Below, piece after piece: positions 8,406-17,571 of a DNA stretch of 64,000 bases. Positions within the stretch are counted from its first letter, which is position 1. Each line of letters begins with the position of its first letter. Origin of the DNA: Nocardia wallacei. GTDB taxonomy: Bacteria > Actinomycetota > Actinomycetes > Mycobacteriales > Mycobacteriaceae. A program made the position numbers and the translations under genes. Location of the stretch: positions 7,750,001-7,814,000 of the forward strand of contig NZ_AP023396.1 in the NCBI RefSeq assembly GCF_014466955.1, read 5' to 3'. The notes below the pieces were generated by a model. The model did no database searches. It saw only the letters and a program-made list of their open reading frames with translations, and had not been told where the DNA came from.

Positions 8406-8510
8406 ATGATCACCAATGTTCTGAATTGGCTTCTCAACGCCTGGGGTGGCGTGTCCGCGGGCAGCTCCGGCTACCAGATTCCGCCGGGCACCCTGCCGTT
8501 CGGCAGCTGA
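8406..8510 (+). CDS. 34-aa small protein
   Basis: ATG at 8406 is preceded by GGAGG at 8396-8400 with five bases of spacing, one of the best ribosome sites in the window. It encodes 34 residues beginning MITNVLNWLLNAWGG and ending PPGTLPFGS. The first half is an amphipathic, Trp-containing helix and the second half a Gly/Ser/Pro tail. It stands alone between two leftward genes in a region with a candidate promoter. Family not recognised; it may be a membrane-associating peptide. Confidence 0.5.
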   Translation: MITNVLNWLLNAWGGVSAGSSGYQIPPGTLPFGS

Positions 8511-8535
8511 GGCCCGTCGCACGCACGTCGAAAGC

Positions 8536-11349
8536 TCATCGCCCAGTGAGGAATTGGGCGAGATGACGGCCGGGTCGGCCGGCCAGCTGGGCGGCCTGCG
8601 TGCGGCAGGAGAATCCGTCGGCCAGCAACGGCGTGGCGGAGTCGGCGGCACGGAGGGCGGGCAGTAGTCCGTTCTCCGCCACGGCGACCGATATGTCGTA
8701 ATGGCCCGCCTGCATGCCGAAATTTCCGGCAAGTCCACAGCAACCCGTGATTTCGGTGACCTCGACTCCGGCTCGGCGCAGTATGCGACGGTCCGCGTCG
8801 AAACCCGTGACCGCGTGCTGATGGCAGTGCGGCTGCACCAGTGCGCGCTGGCCGGAACGGTCGGGCGGCTGCCAGCCCGGCTGCTGTTCGAGGAATTCGG
8901 CGAGTGTGCGAACCGCGGCGGCGGTGGGTTTCGCGCGCGGGTCGCCGGGCAGCAGCTCCACCAGATCCGAGCGCAGCACCGCGGTGCACGACGGTTCCGG
9001 TCCGACCACCACGCCACCGGCGCGGACGTGCGCTTCGAGGGCGTCGAGCGTGGCGCGCAACCGCTTGCGGGCGCCGTCGAGCTGGCCGGTGCTGATCCAG
9101 GTGAGGCCGCAGCAGACGCGGCGGCGGGGTATCCGCACCCGATGGCCCAGCGATTCGATCAGTTCCACCGCGGCCCAGGCGATGTCGGGGTCGAAGGCGT
9201 CGGTGAAGGTGTCGACCCACAGCATCACCTCCGGTGTGGTGCGCGTGGTTCCGGCGTCCGGGTCGCCGGGCCGTTCCGTGGCGGCCCCGTCGTTCCCACG
9301 CCGTTGTCGCCACATCGCGCGAAAACTCCTGTCCGCCAAGCGCGGCACCGCACGCCGCGGATCGATGCCGACGGCGCGCAGGCCCGGACGGCGTAGCGGT
9401 CCGACGCCGCTCACGGCGTTGAACACGCCCGGCATGCGGGTGCCCAGCGCCAGCCAGCTCGGCAGCCGACCCAGGACGTAGTGGTCGAGCGGGCGCGGGC
9501 GGTGGCGGTAGCGACGGTACAGCACCTCGGATTTGTAGGTGGCCATGTCGACCCCGGCCGGACAGTCGGAACCGCAGGCCTTGCACGACAGGCACAGCTC
9601 GAGCGACTCTTCGACCGCCGCGGACCGCCAGTCCAGCGCACCACGCACGACCTCCTGGAGCACCCGCGCCCGCCCGCGGGTGCTGTCCTTCTCGTCGGCG
9701 GTCGCCAGGTACGACGGGCACATGAAGCCGCCCGTGGCGCGAGTGTCCGCGCGGCACTTGCCGATTCCGACGCAGCGGTGGACGGCGGCGCCCAGCTCGC
9801 CGTCGGCGGTGAAGGCGAACCCGTTGCGCGGCGGAACCGGCGGCACGCCCGCCAAGCGCAGGTCCGCGTCGATCGGCTCGGGCCGCACCAGCACGCCGGG
9901 ATTGAGCATGCCGTCCGGGTCGAACAGTGCCTTGAAGTCGGCGAACGCGGTCAGTGCGGCGGGGGAGTACATGCGCGCCAGCAGTTCCGAGCGGGCGCGG
10001 CCGTCACCGTGCTCACCCGACAGCGAGCCGCCGAAGCGCACCACCTGGTCGGCGGCGTCCTCGAGGAAGGCCCGGAACCGTTGCGGCGCATCGGCGATCG
10101 GCAGGTCCAGGCGCACGTGGACACAGCCGTCGCCCAGATGTCCGTACAGCAGGCCGTCGACGCCGTGCGCGCGTTGCAATTCCGCGAAGTCGCGCAGGTA
10201 GGCGCCGAGTCGCTCGGGCGGGACCGCGGCGTCCTCCCAGCCGGGCCACGCCGGATGGCCGTCCGGGGTGCGTCCGGCCAGCCCCGCGCCGTCGGCCCGG
10301 ATGCGCCACAGTCGCGCCGCCTCCTGCGGATCGGTGACGATCCGGCTGTCCAGCGCGTTCGCTGCCGCGCACAGCGCCGTGGCCCGGTCGCGCGCCTCGC
10401 CGGCGGTGTCACCGGCGAATTCGACGAACAGCCAGCCGCCGCCGGTCGGTAGCGCGGGGACGTGGCCGTGGTGGGCACGCACCACATCGACCAGCCGCGC
10501 GTCGATGCCCTCGACGGCGATGGGCGCGCCCGCCATCACCGTGCCGACATCGTCTGCGGCCGTGGGCATGTCGGGGTAGCCGAGCACGACGAGCACGGTC
10601 GAACGCGGCACCGGCACCAGTGCGACGGTGGCCTCCAGCAGCAGACCGCAAGTGCCCTCGGTGCCGACGAATGCCCGTGCTGCCGACGGATTCCGTTCCG
10701 GCAGTAGATGTTCCAGCCCGTAGCCGGATGCCTGCCGCTCGAACCTGCCGAATTCGGTGCGGATCAGGGCGAGCCGGGCACGGGCGAATTCGGCCAGGCC
10801 GGGCACTGCCGCCAGGCCGTCGCCCAGGGTCCGCTCGGCGCCGGTACCGTCGAGAACCCGCACCGCGCGCACGGTGTCCGAGGTCCGGCCCCAGGCGACC
10901 GCGCGCGGGCCGCAGGCGTTGTTGCCGATCATCCCGCCCAGCGTGCAGCGGTTCTGCGTGGACGGGTCGGGGCCGAAACGCAGGCCGTGCGCCGCGCCGC
11001 GTCGCTGCAGTGCCGCCAGGATCACGCCCGGTTGCACTCTCGCCCAGCGGTTCTCGACGTCGACCTCGAGAACGGCATGCATGTGCCGGCTGAAGTCCAG
11101 GACCAGCCCGGCGCCGATGGCGTTGCCCGCCACCGAGGTGCCCGCGCCGCGGGCGGTGACCGGCAGGCCCTCGGCCCGGGCGAACTCCAGCGCCGCCGCC
11201 ACGTCCTCGTCGCCGCGGGGGTACACCACGGCCGCAGGGCGCACGCGGTAGTTCGAGGCGTCGGAGGAATACTCCGCGCGGCGGCGTTCGGAATCGTCGA
11301 CCTCGCCGCCGATCCGGTCGCGCAGCGCCTGCACCCACGAGTCGGTCAT
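8536..11349 (-). CDS. FAD-binding and 4Fe-4S oxidoreductase fusion (D-lactate dehydrogenase-like)
   Basis: A 937-aa flavin/iron-sulfur protein that likely oxidises a 2-hydroxy acid such as D-lactate or D-2-hydroxyglutarate and passes electrons to the quinone pool. Residues about 35-175 form an FAD-binding type-4 domain (VTARGAGTSVAGNAIG; GPDPSTQNRCTLGGMIGNN). A FAD-oxidase C domain follows to about 470 (LYGHLGDGCVHVR; SGEHGDG). Two 4Fe-4S ligand sets follow: CVGIGKC near 525 and CLSCKACGSDCP near 584-595. The C-terminal third has two Cys-rich CCG motifs (CCGLTW and CCGLAGNFG). It combines in one chain what GlcD and GlcF do separately. It is divergent from the TetR gene. Confidence 0.8.
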   Translation of the reverse strand: MTDSWVQALRDRIGGEVDDSERRRAEYSSDASNYRVRPAAVVYPRGDEDVAAALEFARAEGLPVTARGAGTSVAGNAIGAGLVLDFSRHMHAVLEVDVENRWARVQPGVILAALQRRGAAHGLRFGPDPSTQNRCTLGGMIGNNACGPRAVAWGRTSDTVRAVRVLDGTGAERTLGDGLAAVPGLAEFARARLALIRTEFGRFERQASGYGLEHLLPERNPSAARAFVGTEGTCGLLLEATVALVPVPRSTVLVVLGYPDMPTAADDVGTVMAGAPIAVEGIDARLVDVVRAHHGHVPALPTGGGWLFVEFAGDTAGEARDRATALCAAANALDSRIVTDPQEAARLWRIRADGAGLAGRTPDGHPAWPGWEDAAVPPERLGAYLRDFAELQRAHGVDGLLYGHLGDGCVHVRLDLPIADAPQRFRAFLEDAADQVVRFGGSLSGEHGDGRARSELLARMYSPAALTAFADFKALFDPDGMLNPGVLVRPEPIDADLRLAGVPPVPPRNGFAFTADGELGAAVHRCVGIGKCRADTRATGGFMCPSYLATADEKDSTRGRARVLQEVVRGALDWRSAAVEESLELCLSCKACGSDCPAGVDMATYKSEVLYRRYRHRPRPLDHYVLGRLPSWLALGTRMPGVFNAVSGVGPLRRPGLRAVGIDPRRAVPRLADRSFRAMWRQRRGNDGAATERPGDPDAGTTRTTPEVMLWVDTFTDAFDPDIAWAAVELIESLGHRVRIPRRRVCCGLTWISTGQLDGARKRLRATLDALEAHVRAGGVVVGPEPSCTAVLRSDLVELLPGDPRAKPTAAAVRTLAEFLEQQPGWQPPDRSGQRALVQPHCHQHAVTGFDADRRILRRAGVEVTEITGCCGLAGNFGMQAGHYDISVAVAENGLLPALRAADSATPLLADGFSCRTQAAQLAGRPGRHLAQFLTGR

Positions 11350-11475
11350 ATCGCCACACTATTACCGGCGGGGTGGGGCCGGTCCACGGCGCGAGCCCGT
11401 TTTGCCCGGTCCCCCGTGGCCTACGCTGCTGTTCCGGCCTCGGGCGACAGACCGGAGCGGAAGAGCGGAGGATCG

Positions 11476-12072
11476 ATGTCGAGCGAGACGGCGGCGAGCG
11501 GCAGGAAACGGGACGCGGCCGCCACCCGGGCAGCCATTCTGACGGCCGCCCAGGAGTTGTTCGCCGAACGCGGGTACGAGCGCGCCACGGTGCGGGACAT
11601 CGCGGCGCGCGCCGGGGTGAACCAGGCCCTGCTGTTCCGCTACTTCGGCGCCAAGGACGATCTGTTCCGTGCCGCGATCGCCGACCGCGGGCGGCGGGTA
11701 CTGGCGGACGGTCCGGCCGAAGGCCTGCTGGCCCGGTTGCTGGCGCGTTCGCTGGCCCCGGCCGACACGACGACGCAGGGCTACTGGCTGCAGGCGGCGC
11801 TGCGCTCCGGCGGCCACGACGAAGGCGCCACGGCCATCCGCCGGGAACTGGGCGAGGAGTACATCCGCGCGCTGGCCGAACTCACCGACGAACCCGACGG
11901 CGCGCTGCGCGCCGACCTGCTGCTGGCCTGGCTGCTCGGCATCGGGCTGATGCGGTCGGTGCACCGCCGCGAGCCGCTGGCCGGCGCCGATCCGGCCGAT
12001 ATCGCCCGGCATGTGCTGCGCGCCGCGCACGCGCTGCTGCCCGGAGTGGACACGAATTTCCCACCCGCGTAA
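11476..12072 (+). CDS. TetR/AcrR-family transcriptional regulator
   Basis: A 198-aa repressor. The N-terminal HTH spans about residues 12-58 (ILTAAQELFAERGYERATVRDIAARAG...LLFRYFGAKDDL). The rest is the helical ligand-binding domain. ATG 11476 has GGAGG at 11467-11471. It lies 104 bases upstream of a P450 gene in the same direction, and the gap contains two inverted repeats overlapping a promoter, so it probably regulates the P450. The inducer is unknown. Confidence 0.85.
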   Translation: MSSETAASGRKRDAAATRAAILTAAQELFAERGYERATVRDIAARAGVNQALLFRYFGAKDDLFRAAIADRGRRVLADGPAEGLLARLLARSLAPADTTTQGYWLQAALRSGGHDEGATAIRRELGEEYIRALAELTDEPDGALRADLLLAWLLGIGLMRSVHRREPLAGADPADIARHVLRAAHALLPGVDTNFPPA

Positions 12073-12085
12073 GGGGATCGGGCCG

Positions 12086-12136
12086 TTGACTCGGCGTGGC
12101 AGTTCCCTTACCTTGGGTAAGTAAGCGTGTGCTTAC
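12086..12136 (+). promoter_or_regulatory. P450 promoter overlapped by two perfect inverted repeats (TetR operator candidate)
   Basis: TTGACT (12086-12091), a 17-base spacer and TACCTT (12109-12114) form a good sigmaA promoter. CTTACC-TTG-GGTAAG (12107-12121) covers the -10 region, and GTAAGC-GTGT-GCTTAC (12121-12136) sits just after it, so the two palindromes touch. Both share the half-site core GTAAG/CTTAC. A repressor bound here would block transcription of the P450 gene beginning at 12177; the TetR gene just upstream is the obvious candidate. Confidence 0.65.
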
Positions 12137-12176
12137 ATCGGTGGGCGTGCCACCGGCGTCGGGGAAGGGAGAACGC

Positions 12177-13379
12177 ATGACGGTGCCTACCGAGGTCCGC
12201 CGCTACCCGTTCGGTGAGCCCGTCCGTCTCGACATGAATCCGCTGATGACGAAACTCCAGCGGGAGGAACCGGTCGCGCGCATCCGGCTGCCCTACGGCG
12301 GCGAGGGCTGGCTGGTCACCCGCTACGAGGACGCCAGGCTGGTGCTCGCCGACCGGCGGTTCAGCCGCGCCGCCGCCGCGGACCGCGAGGACGTCCCGCG
12401 TACCACGCCGGTGCCCGCGCGCTCGGATTCGCTGCTCAGCATGGATCCGCCCGAACACACCCGGCTGCGCAAACTGGTCGCCAAGGCGTTCACCGGCCGC
12501 CGGGTCGAGCAATTGCGGCCGCGCACACGGGAAATCGTGACGGAACGGCTGGCGGCACTGGAACGGTCCGGCGCACCGGCCGATCTGGTTCAGCACTTCG
12601 CGTTGCCGCTACCGGTCACGGTGATCTGCGAGATGCTCGGCGTGCCGCCGCGCGACCAGCACCGGTTCCGGGACTTCTCCGACATGATGCTGTCGACCAC
12701 CGCGTACACCCGTGAGCAGATCACCGCCGGGCGCATCGGATTCGAGGAGTATCTCGCCGAACTGATCGGGCAGCGTCGCGCGCATCCGACCGACGATCTG
12801 CTCGGCGCACTGGTCGCCGCCCGCGACAACGACGATCGGCTCAGTGAGAAGGAGTTGGTCAATCTGGGCATCACACTGTTGATCGCCGGTCACGAGACGA
12901 CCGCGAACCAGATCGCCAACTTCGTCTACCTGCTGCTCACCGAGCGGCGGTACTGGGAGTTGCTGCAGGTGCGGCCGGATCTGCTGCCCGGCGCCGTCGA
13001 AGAACTGCTGCGCTTCGTGCAACTGGGCGCCGGTGGCTCCTCGCCCCGGATCGCCACCGAGGACGTCCGGCTCGGCGGGGTGACCGTGCGCGCGGGCGAG
13101 GCGGTGTTCGTCAACACCCCGACCGCCAATCGCGACGAGACCGTATTCGACCACGCCGACGAACTGGACCTCACCCGCGCACACAACCCACACGTCGCCT
13201 TCGGATACGGCCCACACCACTGCCTCGGCGCGCAGCTCGCGCGACTGGAGTTGCAGCTCGCGATCGGCGCTCTGCTACAACACTTTCCGACCCTGCGCCT
13301 GGCCGTCCCGAGCGACGAGGTCGCGTGGAAATCCGGCCTACTGGTCCGCGGCCCCCGGTCCCTACCCGTCACCTGGTAG
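12177..13379 (+). CDS. cytochrome P450 (CYP105/107-like)
   Basis: A 400-aa heme monooxygenase. It has the oxygen-activating I-helix motif AGHETT near residue 237, the K-helix ExxR motif EELLR near 279, and the heme-ligand loop FGYGPHHCLG near 341-350. Length and soluble N-terminus are typical of bacterial class I P450s that take electrons from ferredoxin; no ferredoxin or reductase gene is adjacent. ATG 12177 follows a GGGAAGGGAG purine run. Control by the preceding TetR protein is likely. The substrate is unknown; CYP105/107 relatives oxidise xenobiotics and polyketides. Confidence 0.9.
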   Translation: MTVPTEVRRYPFGEPVRLDMNPLMTKLQREEPVARIRLPYGGEGWLVTRYEDARLVLADRRFSRAAAADREDVPRTTPVPARSDSLLSMDPPEHTRLRKLVAKAFTGRRVEQLRPRTREIVTERLAALERSGAPADLVQHFALPLPVTVICEMLGVPPRDQHRFRDFSDMMLSTTAYTREQITAGRIGFEEYLAELIGQRRAHPTDDLLGALVAARDNDDRLSEKELVNLGITLLIAGHETTANQIANFVYLLLTERRYWELLQVRPDLLPGAVEELLRFVQLGAGGSSPRIATEDVRLGGVTVRAGEAVFVNTPTANRDETVFDHADELDLTRAHNPHVAFGYGPHHCLGAQLARLELQLAIGALLQHFPTLRLAVPSDEVAWKSGLLVRGPRSLPVTW

Positions 13380-13730
13380 AGCAAAGCCCGCCCCGCCACG
13401 TTCCACCAACCGCGCTCCTGGTCGTGCGCACCCAGCACATCCCCCTACCCGCGGAGATTACTGCGCGCACCCTCGGCACATTTCACTACCCGCGCTCACT
13501 GTCCGCGCGCCCATCGCGTCCGGCTGCTCACGCTCGTACTGTGCGCATCCGTCGCAGGTCACTGCCCACGCTCTGGTAGGGGTCTCGCGGCCGGCGCGCG
13601 GGTTCCGCGCCGTACCGCCGTTCGCTGTGCGCGAACCATCGGGAGGGCGGGAAGGGTTGCTCTCAACCAATGTTGAGGTCTTAGTGTCGGTGCTCTCGGG
13701 TTGAATGGCCGGAGCGGAAGGAGTGGGTGG
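13380..13730. other. 351-base gap with no gene
   Basis: The region after the P450 stop is C-rich and low in periodicity. Short degenerate repeats of the type TGCGCNC-ACCC appear but no convincing ORF, RNA or terminator. The right end carries an inverted repeat and the ribosome site of the ABC exporter gene. Confidence 0.5.
13662..13677. promoter_or_regulatory. inverted repeat upstream of ABC exporter
   Basis: CTCAAC-CAAT-GTTGAG is a perfect 6-bp dyad 54 bases before the exporter start. Its size and form suit a MerR- or TetR-family operator. No regulator gene of matching orientation adjoins it, so the binding protein is unknown. Confidence 0.4.
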
Positions 13731-15611
13731 ATGAGTATCGAGTCGGAGGCGTGGGGGCAGCTCTATCGGCAGGCGCACGCGCCGCAGGAACGGCGTGCGC
13801 TCAGTCGCGCCACGGCTCGGCGGATTCTGCGTTTCGCGCGGCCGCACCGGCCGCTGCTGGTCGGGTTCCTGGTCTTCAGCGTGGTGTCGGCGGTGCTGTC
13901 GGTGGCCAATCCGGTGCTCGCCGGGCGGGTGGTCGACAAGATCGTCGGGCAGTCCGCGCCGGGGTCGGTGGTGTTGCTGGCGGCGGTGATCGGCGTGGTC
14001 GCGGTGTTCGAGGCGACGCTCGGCATCGTGATCCGGTGGCTGTCCGCCCGCATCGGCGAGGGCCTGATCCTGGACCTGCGCACGGCGGTGTTCGACCACG
14101 TGCAGCGGCTGCCCATCGCCTTCTTCACCCGCACTCGCACGGGCGCGCTGGTCAGCCGCCTGAACAACGACGTGATCGGCGCCCAGCGCGCCTTCAGCAC
14201 CACACTGTCGGGCGTCGTCACCAATGTGGTGACGCTGCTGCTCACGCTGGCGGTCATGGTGCGGCTGTCCTGGCAGATCACCCTGCTGGCGCTGGTCCTG
14301 TTGCCGCTGTTCATGATTCCCGCCCGGCGCATGGGCGTGCGGGTCGCCGCCATCCAGCGCGAGGCCGCACAGCTCAACGCCGCGATGAGCACCCAGATGA
14401 CCGAGCGGTTCTCCGCCCCGGGCGCCACGTTGGTGAAGCTGTTCGGCCGCCCGCACCAGGAATCGGCCGAGTTCGCGACGCGGGCGGGCCGGGTGCGCGA
14501 CATCGGCGTCCGCACCGCCATGCTGCAGACCGTCTTCGTCACCGCGCTGACGCTGGTGTCGGCGCTGGCCGTGGCGCTGGTGTACGGGCTCGGCGGCTGG
14601 TACGCCCTGCGCGGACAGCTCGACGCCGGTTCCGTGGTGGCGCTGTCGCTGCTGCTGACCCGGCTGTACACGCCGCTCACCGCGCTGGCCAGCGCCCGCG
14701 TCGACATCATGTCGGCGCTGGTGAGTTTCGAGCGGGTCTTCGAGGTACTGGACCTGAAACCCTTGATCGAGGACGCTCCCGGCGCGAAACCGGTTCCGGC
14801 GGGTCCGGTTTCGGTGGAGTTCGAGGATGTGCACTTCGGTTATCCGTCGGCGGAGAAGGTGTCGCTGGCCTCGCTGGAGGATGTCGCCACACTCGACGGC
14901 CGCGGCGGAGTCGAGGTGCTGCACGGGATTTCGCTGCGCGCCGAGCCGGGGCAGACGATCGCGCTGGTCGGCTCGTCGGGCGCCGGGAAATCCACCATCG
15001 CCCAGCTGGTTTCGCGGCTCTACGACGTCGACTCCGGGGCGGTTCGGCTGAACGGCAGCGACGTGCGCGGGCTGACCGCCCGCTCCGTGCACGACACGGT
15101 GGGCCTGGTCACCCAGGACGGCCACCTGTTCCACGACACCATCCGCGCCAATCTGCTGCTCGCGCGCCCGGAGGCGGACGAGAGCGAGCTGTGGGACGCG
15201 CTGCGCCGGGCCCGGCTCCACGATCTGGTGGCCACCCTGCCCGACGGCCTGGACACGGTGGTCGGCGAGCGCGGCTACCGGCTCTCGGGCGGCGAGCGCC
15301 AGCGGCTGACGATCGCGCGCCTGCTGCTCAAGCAGCCACGCGTGGTGATCCTGGACGAGGCCACCGCCGCCCTGGACTCGACCTCGGAGGCGGCCGTCCA
15401 GGAGGCGCTGACGGAGGCGCTGGACGGTAAGACGGCGCTGGTGATCGCCCACCGCCTGTCCACCGTCCGCAATGCCGACCAGATCCTGGTCCTCGAGGAC
15501 GGCCGCATCGTCGAGCGCGGCACCCACACCGCCCTGCTCGCCGCCGGTGGCCGCTACAGCGAGCTGTACCGCACCCAGTTCGCCGACGACCCGGAGCCGG
15601 TGGCGGCCTAG
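13731..15611 (+). CDS. ABC exporter, fused membrane and ATPase domains
   Basis: A 626-aa half-transporter of the MsbA/LmrA type; two copies form a drug or lipid exporter. Six helices fill residues 35-320, with the coupling-helix region ALVSRLNNDV near 140. The ATPase has Walker A GSSGAGKST near 413-421, Q-loop TQDGHLF, signature LSGGERQRL near 518, Walker B VVILDEATAALD near 538 and switch His in AHRLST. ATG 13731 is preceded by GAAGGAGTGGGTGG. An insertion before the ATPase core (SAEKVSLASLEDVATLDGRG) is longer than usual. A perfect dyad lies upstream. The substrate cannot be told. Confidence 0.88.
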   Translation: MSIESEAWGQLYRQAHAPQERRALSRATARRILRFARPHRPLLVGFLVFSVVSAVLSVANPVLAGRVVDKIVGQSAPGSVVLLAAVIGVVAVFEATLGIVIRWLSARIGEGLILDLRTAVFDHVQRLPIAFFTRTRTGALVSRLNNDVIGAQRAFSTTLSGVVTNVVTLLLTLAVMVRLSWQITLLALVLLPLFMIPARRMGVRVAAIQREAAQLNAAMSTQMTERFSAPGATLVKLFGRPHQESAEFATRAGRVRDIGVRTAMLQTVFVTALTLVSALAVALVYGLGGWYALRGQLDAGSVVALSLLLTRLYTPLTALASARVDIMSALVSFERVFEVLDLKPLIEDAPGAKPVPAGPVSVEFEDVHFGYPSAEKVSLASLEDVATLDGRGGVEVLHGISLRAEPGQTIALVGSSGAGKSTIAQLVSRLYDVDSGAVRLNGSDVRGLTARSVHDTVGLVTQDGHLFHDTIRANLLLARPEADESELWDALRRARLHDLVATLPDGLDTVVGERGYRLSGGERQRLTIARLLLKQPRVVILDEATAALDSTSEAAVQEALTEALDGKTALVIAHRLSTVRNADQILVLEDGRIVERGTHTALLAAGGRYSELYRTQFADDPEPVAA

Positions 15612-15633
15612 GCAAGGGAACGATTTCCAGGGG

Positions 15634-16845
15634 TCAGGCTTCGACCGCGGCCGGTTCGCGTTCCAGTTCCGTGTCCGGGCGGGCAACTTCGTTGCGACTC
15701 AGGGCATTGCGGCTCAGGACGTTGGACCACCCGACGACGCCCAGCGCCGTCACGCCCAGCGCCGCGCCGATCCACGCCACCGCCGGGTAGCCCGTGCCCG
15801 CCCCGATGGCCAGCCCGCCGAGCCAGGGGCCGGCGGTGATGCCGACATTGAACGACGAGACGTTGCCGGCGGCACCCAGCGTCGACGCGGCCGGAGCCAG
15901 CGTGAACACCCGGCTGTTCAGTACCGGATTGACGCCGAAACCAAAGGCGCCAAACAGGAATACCAGCACCACGACCGGCACGACGAAGTGCGCGGTGAGG
16001 GCCAGCAGCACCGAGGTCAGGGTGAGGCCGGTGACGCCGACCACCAGCGTCCGCGACGGATGCGTATCGGCCGTGCGGCCGCCGATGACGATGCCGATCA
16101 CGCCGCCGAGGCCGTAGACCGCCAATACGACCGGCACCCAGCCGTCGGCCAGACCCGTCGTCTCGGTCAGCATGGCGCCGAGATAGCTGAAGGTCACCAG
16201 CAGGGCCGAGGTCGCCAGCATGGTGGTGCCGTAGAGCAGCCACACCCGCGCGGAAGCCAAGGCGCGCAGCTCTTCCCGGAGGCGCGGCGCGTCGGTGCGG
16301 CGAGCGTCGGGCACCTTGGTGAGCACGCCCACCATGGCCAGCGCCGTCAGCACCGCGACCGCCCAGAACGCCGCGCGCCAGCCCAGATGCTGACCGATGA
16401 AGGTGCCCGCGGGCAGTCCGGCGATGGTGGCCACTGTGAGACCACCGGCGACGACGCTCATCGCCTTGCCGCGCGCGTTGGCCGGCACCAGGCCGACGGC
16501 CGTCGCGGCGGCCACCGACCAGAACCCGGCGTAGACGAACGCCGCCACGGCCCGCGTGCCGAACAGCACCCAGTAGTCGGAGGTCAGCGCGCCCACGACA
16601 TGCGCAGCGAGGAACACCGCGAGAAATGCGAGCAGCGCGTTGCGCCGTGACCACCGCTGGGTCGCGACAGCCAGGACGGGCGCGCCCACCAGCATGCCCA
16701 GCGCGAAGGCGGAGATCAGCAGTCCGGCCTGCGGCACCGAAACCCCGAGGTCACTCGACATTTCGGTGAGCAGGCCCGCGAGCATCAGCTCCGATGTGCC
16801 CTGGGCGAAGATGGACAGTCCCAGGATGTAGACGGCCAACGGCAT
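15634..16845 (-). CDS. Cmx/CmrA-like MFS drug exporter
   Basis: A 403-aa, 12-helix major facilitator. The N-terminus (MPLAVYILGLSIFAQGTSE, then GLLISAFALGMLVGAP) closely follows the Cmx/CmrA chloramphenicol exporters of actinobacteria, which expel the drug with proton exchange. Motif A region reads AVATQRWSRRNALL. A 22-bp site identical in plan to one before the adjacent TetR gene lies just upstream of its start, so repression by that TetR protein is very likely. The real substrate might be another amphenicol or a natural metabolite. Confidence 0.82.
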   Translation of the reverse strand: MPLAVYILGLSIFAQGTSELMLAGLLTEMSSDLGVSVPQAGLLISAFALGMLVGAPVLAVATQRWSRRNALLAFLAVFLAAHVVGALTSDYWVLFGTRAVAAFVYAGFWSVAAATAVGLVPANARGKAMSVVAGGLTVATIAGLPAGTFIGQHLGWRAAFWAVAVLTALAMVGVLTKVPDARRTDAPRLREELRALASARVWLLYGTTMLATSALLVTFSYLGAMLTETTGLADGWVPVVLAVYGLGGVIGIVIGGRTADTHPSRTLVVGVTGLTLTSVLLALTAHFVVPVVVLVFLFGAFGFGVNPVLNSRVFTLAPAASTLGAAGNVSSFNVGITAGPWLGGLAIGAGTGYPAVAWIGAALGVTALGVVGWSNVLSRNALSRNEVARPDTELEREPAAVEA

Positions 16846-16864
16846 AGCGCCCGGCCTCCCTTCT

Positions 16865-16886
16865 TTTTGGATCGTTCAGTTCAAAA
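16865..16886. promoter_or_regulatory. TetR operator copy 1 (exporter promoter)
   Basis: A 22-base imperfect palindrome beginning TTTTGGATCG and ending CAGTTCAAAA, 20 bases upstream of the exporter start. It matches the site at 17572-17593 at 19 of 22 positions. The symmetric core is TTTTG-N12-CAAAA. Confidence 0.75.
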
Positions 16887-16981
16887 CAAGGGCACGCGAA
16901 AGTACCCGGCTCGTATCGGATTTCGGCCCGCCGGACCTACCGCGGCATCACCTACAGCGCAGCATCACAGACAACACGGCA

Positions 16982-17554
16982 TCACAGACAACTCAGTGCG
17001 ACGTTCGCGATGGCCTCCAGCGTCTCCCGGTCCGCACCACCCCGCGCCGACACCCGCATGCCCCCGATCGTCGCGACCACGAAATGCGCGAGATGGGTTG
17101 CGCTCCGGGCATTGTCGATCTCGCCGGCGCGCTGCCCGGCCTCGATCATGGCGGTGAGGGCGGCCATCCGCCGCTCCAGGTCGGCACGCAGCAGCTCGGT
17201 CACCTCCGGATCGCGCCGGCCGAGTTCGACGGTCGCGTTCACCACCAGGCAGCCCAGCGGGTCGTCCGCCGGGGCGTCGACGATTCGCCACAGCAGCGAT
17301 CGCACCTTGTCCTTCGCCGTCCCCGATCGCTCGAGCAGCGCGAAGGTGTCGGAGTTCTTGCTCGCCATGTACCGCCGCAGTGCCCGCTGGTACAGATCGT
17401 GCTTGCTGGCGAAGGTGTTGTAGATGCTGCTGCGGCCCAGCCCCGTCGCGGCGCACAGGTCCTGCGTGGAGGTGCCTTCGTAGCCGGCCTCCCAGAACGC
17501 GCGCATCGCCGCGTCCACCGCGCGCTCCTCGTCGAATTGCCTGGGTCGTGCCAT
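16982..17554 (-). CDS. TetR/AcrR-family repressor of the MFS exporter
   Basis: A 190-aa regulator. The HTH covers about residues 8-53 (FDEERAVDAAMRAFWEAGYEGTSTQDLCAATG...SIYNTFASKHDL). The C-terminal domain resembles the TetR_C regulators of the YxaF/LmrA class. It reads in the same direction as the Cmx-like exporter 136 bases downstream. Near-identical 22-bp palindromes before both genes show that it most likely represses itself and the exporter. Confidence 0.85.
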   Translation of the reverse strand: MARPRQFDEERAVDAAMRAFWEAGYEGTSTQDLCAATGLGRSSIYNTFASKHDLYQRALRRYMASKNSDTFALLERSGTAKDKVRSLLWRIVDAPADDPLGCLVVNATVELGRRDPEVTELLRADLERRMAALTAMIEAGQRAGEIDNARSATHLAHFVVATIGGMRVSARGGADRETLEAIANVALSCL

Positions 17555-17571
17555 ACGAGGAGCGTAGCAGA

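Noticed and set aside
10708..11475. Long in-frame extension upstream of the TetR gene
   Set aside because: It is antisense to the flavin/Fe-S gene and low in family similarity; the HTH and GGAGG site fix the start at 11476.
13458..15686. 742-codon leftward frame opposite the ABC exporter
   Set aside because: Shadow of the exporter; it shows no domain and a His/Gln/Arg bias usual for antisense frames in GC-rich DNA.
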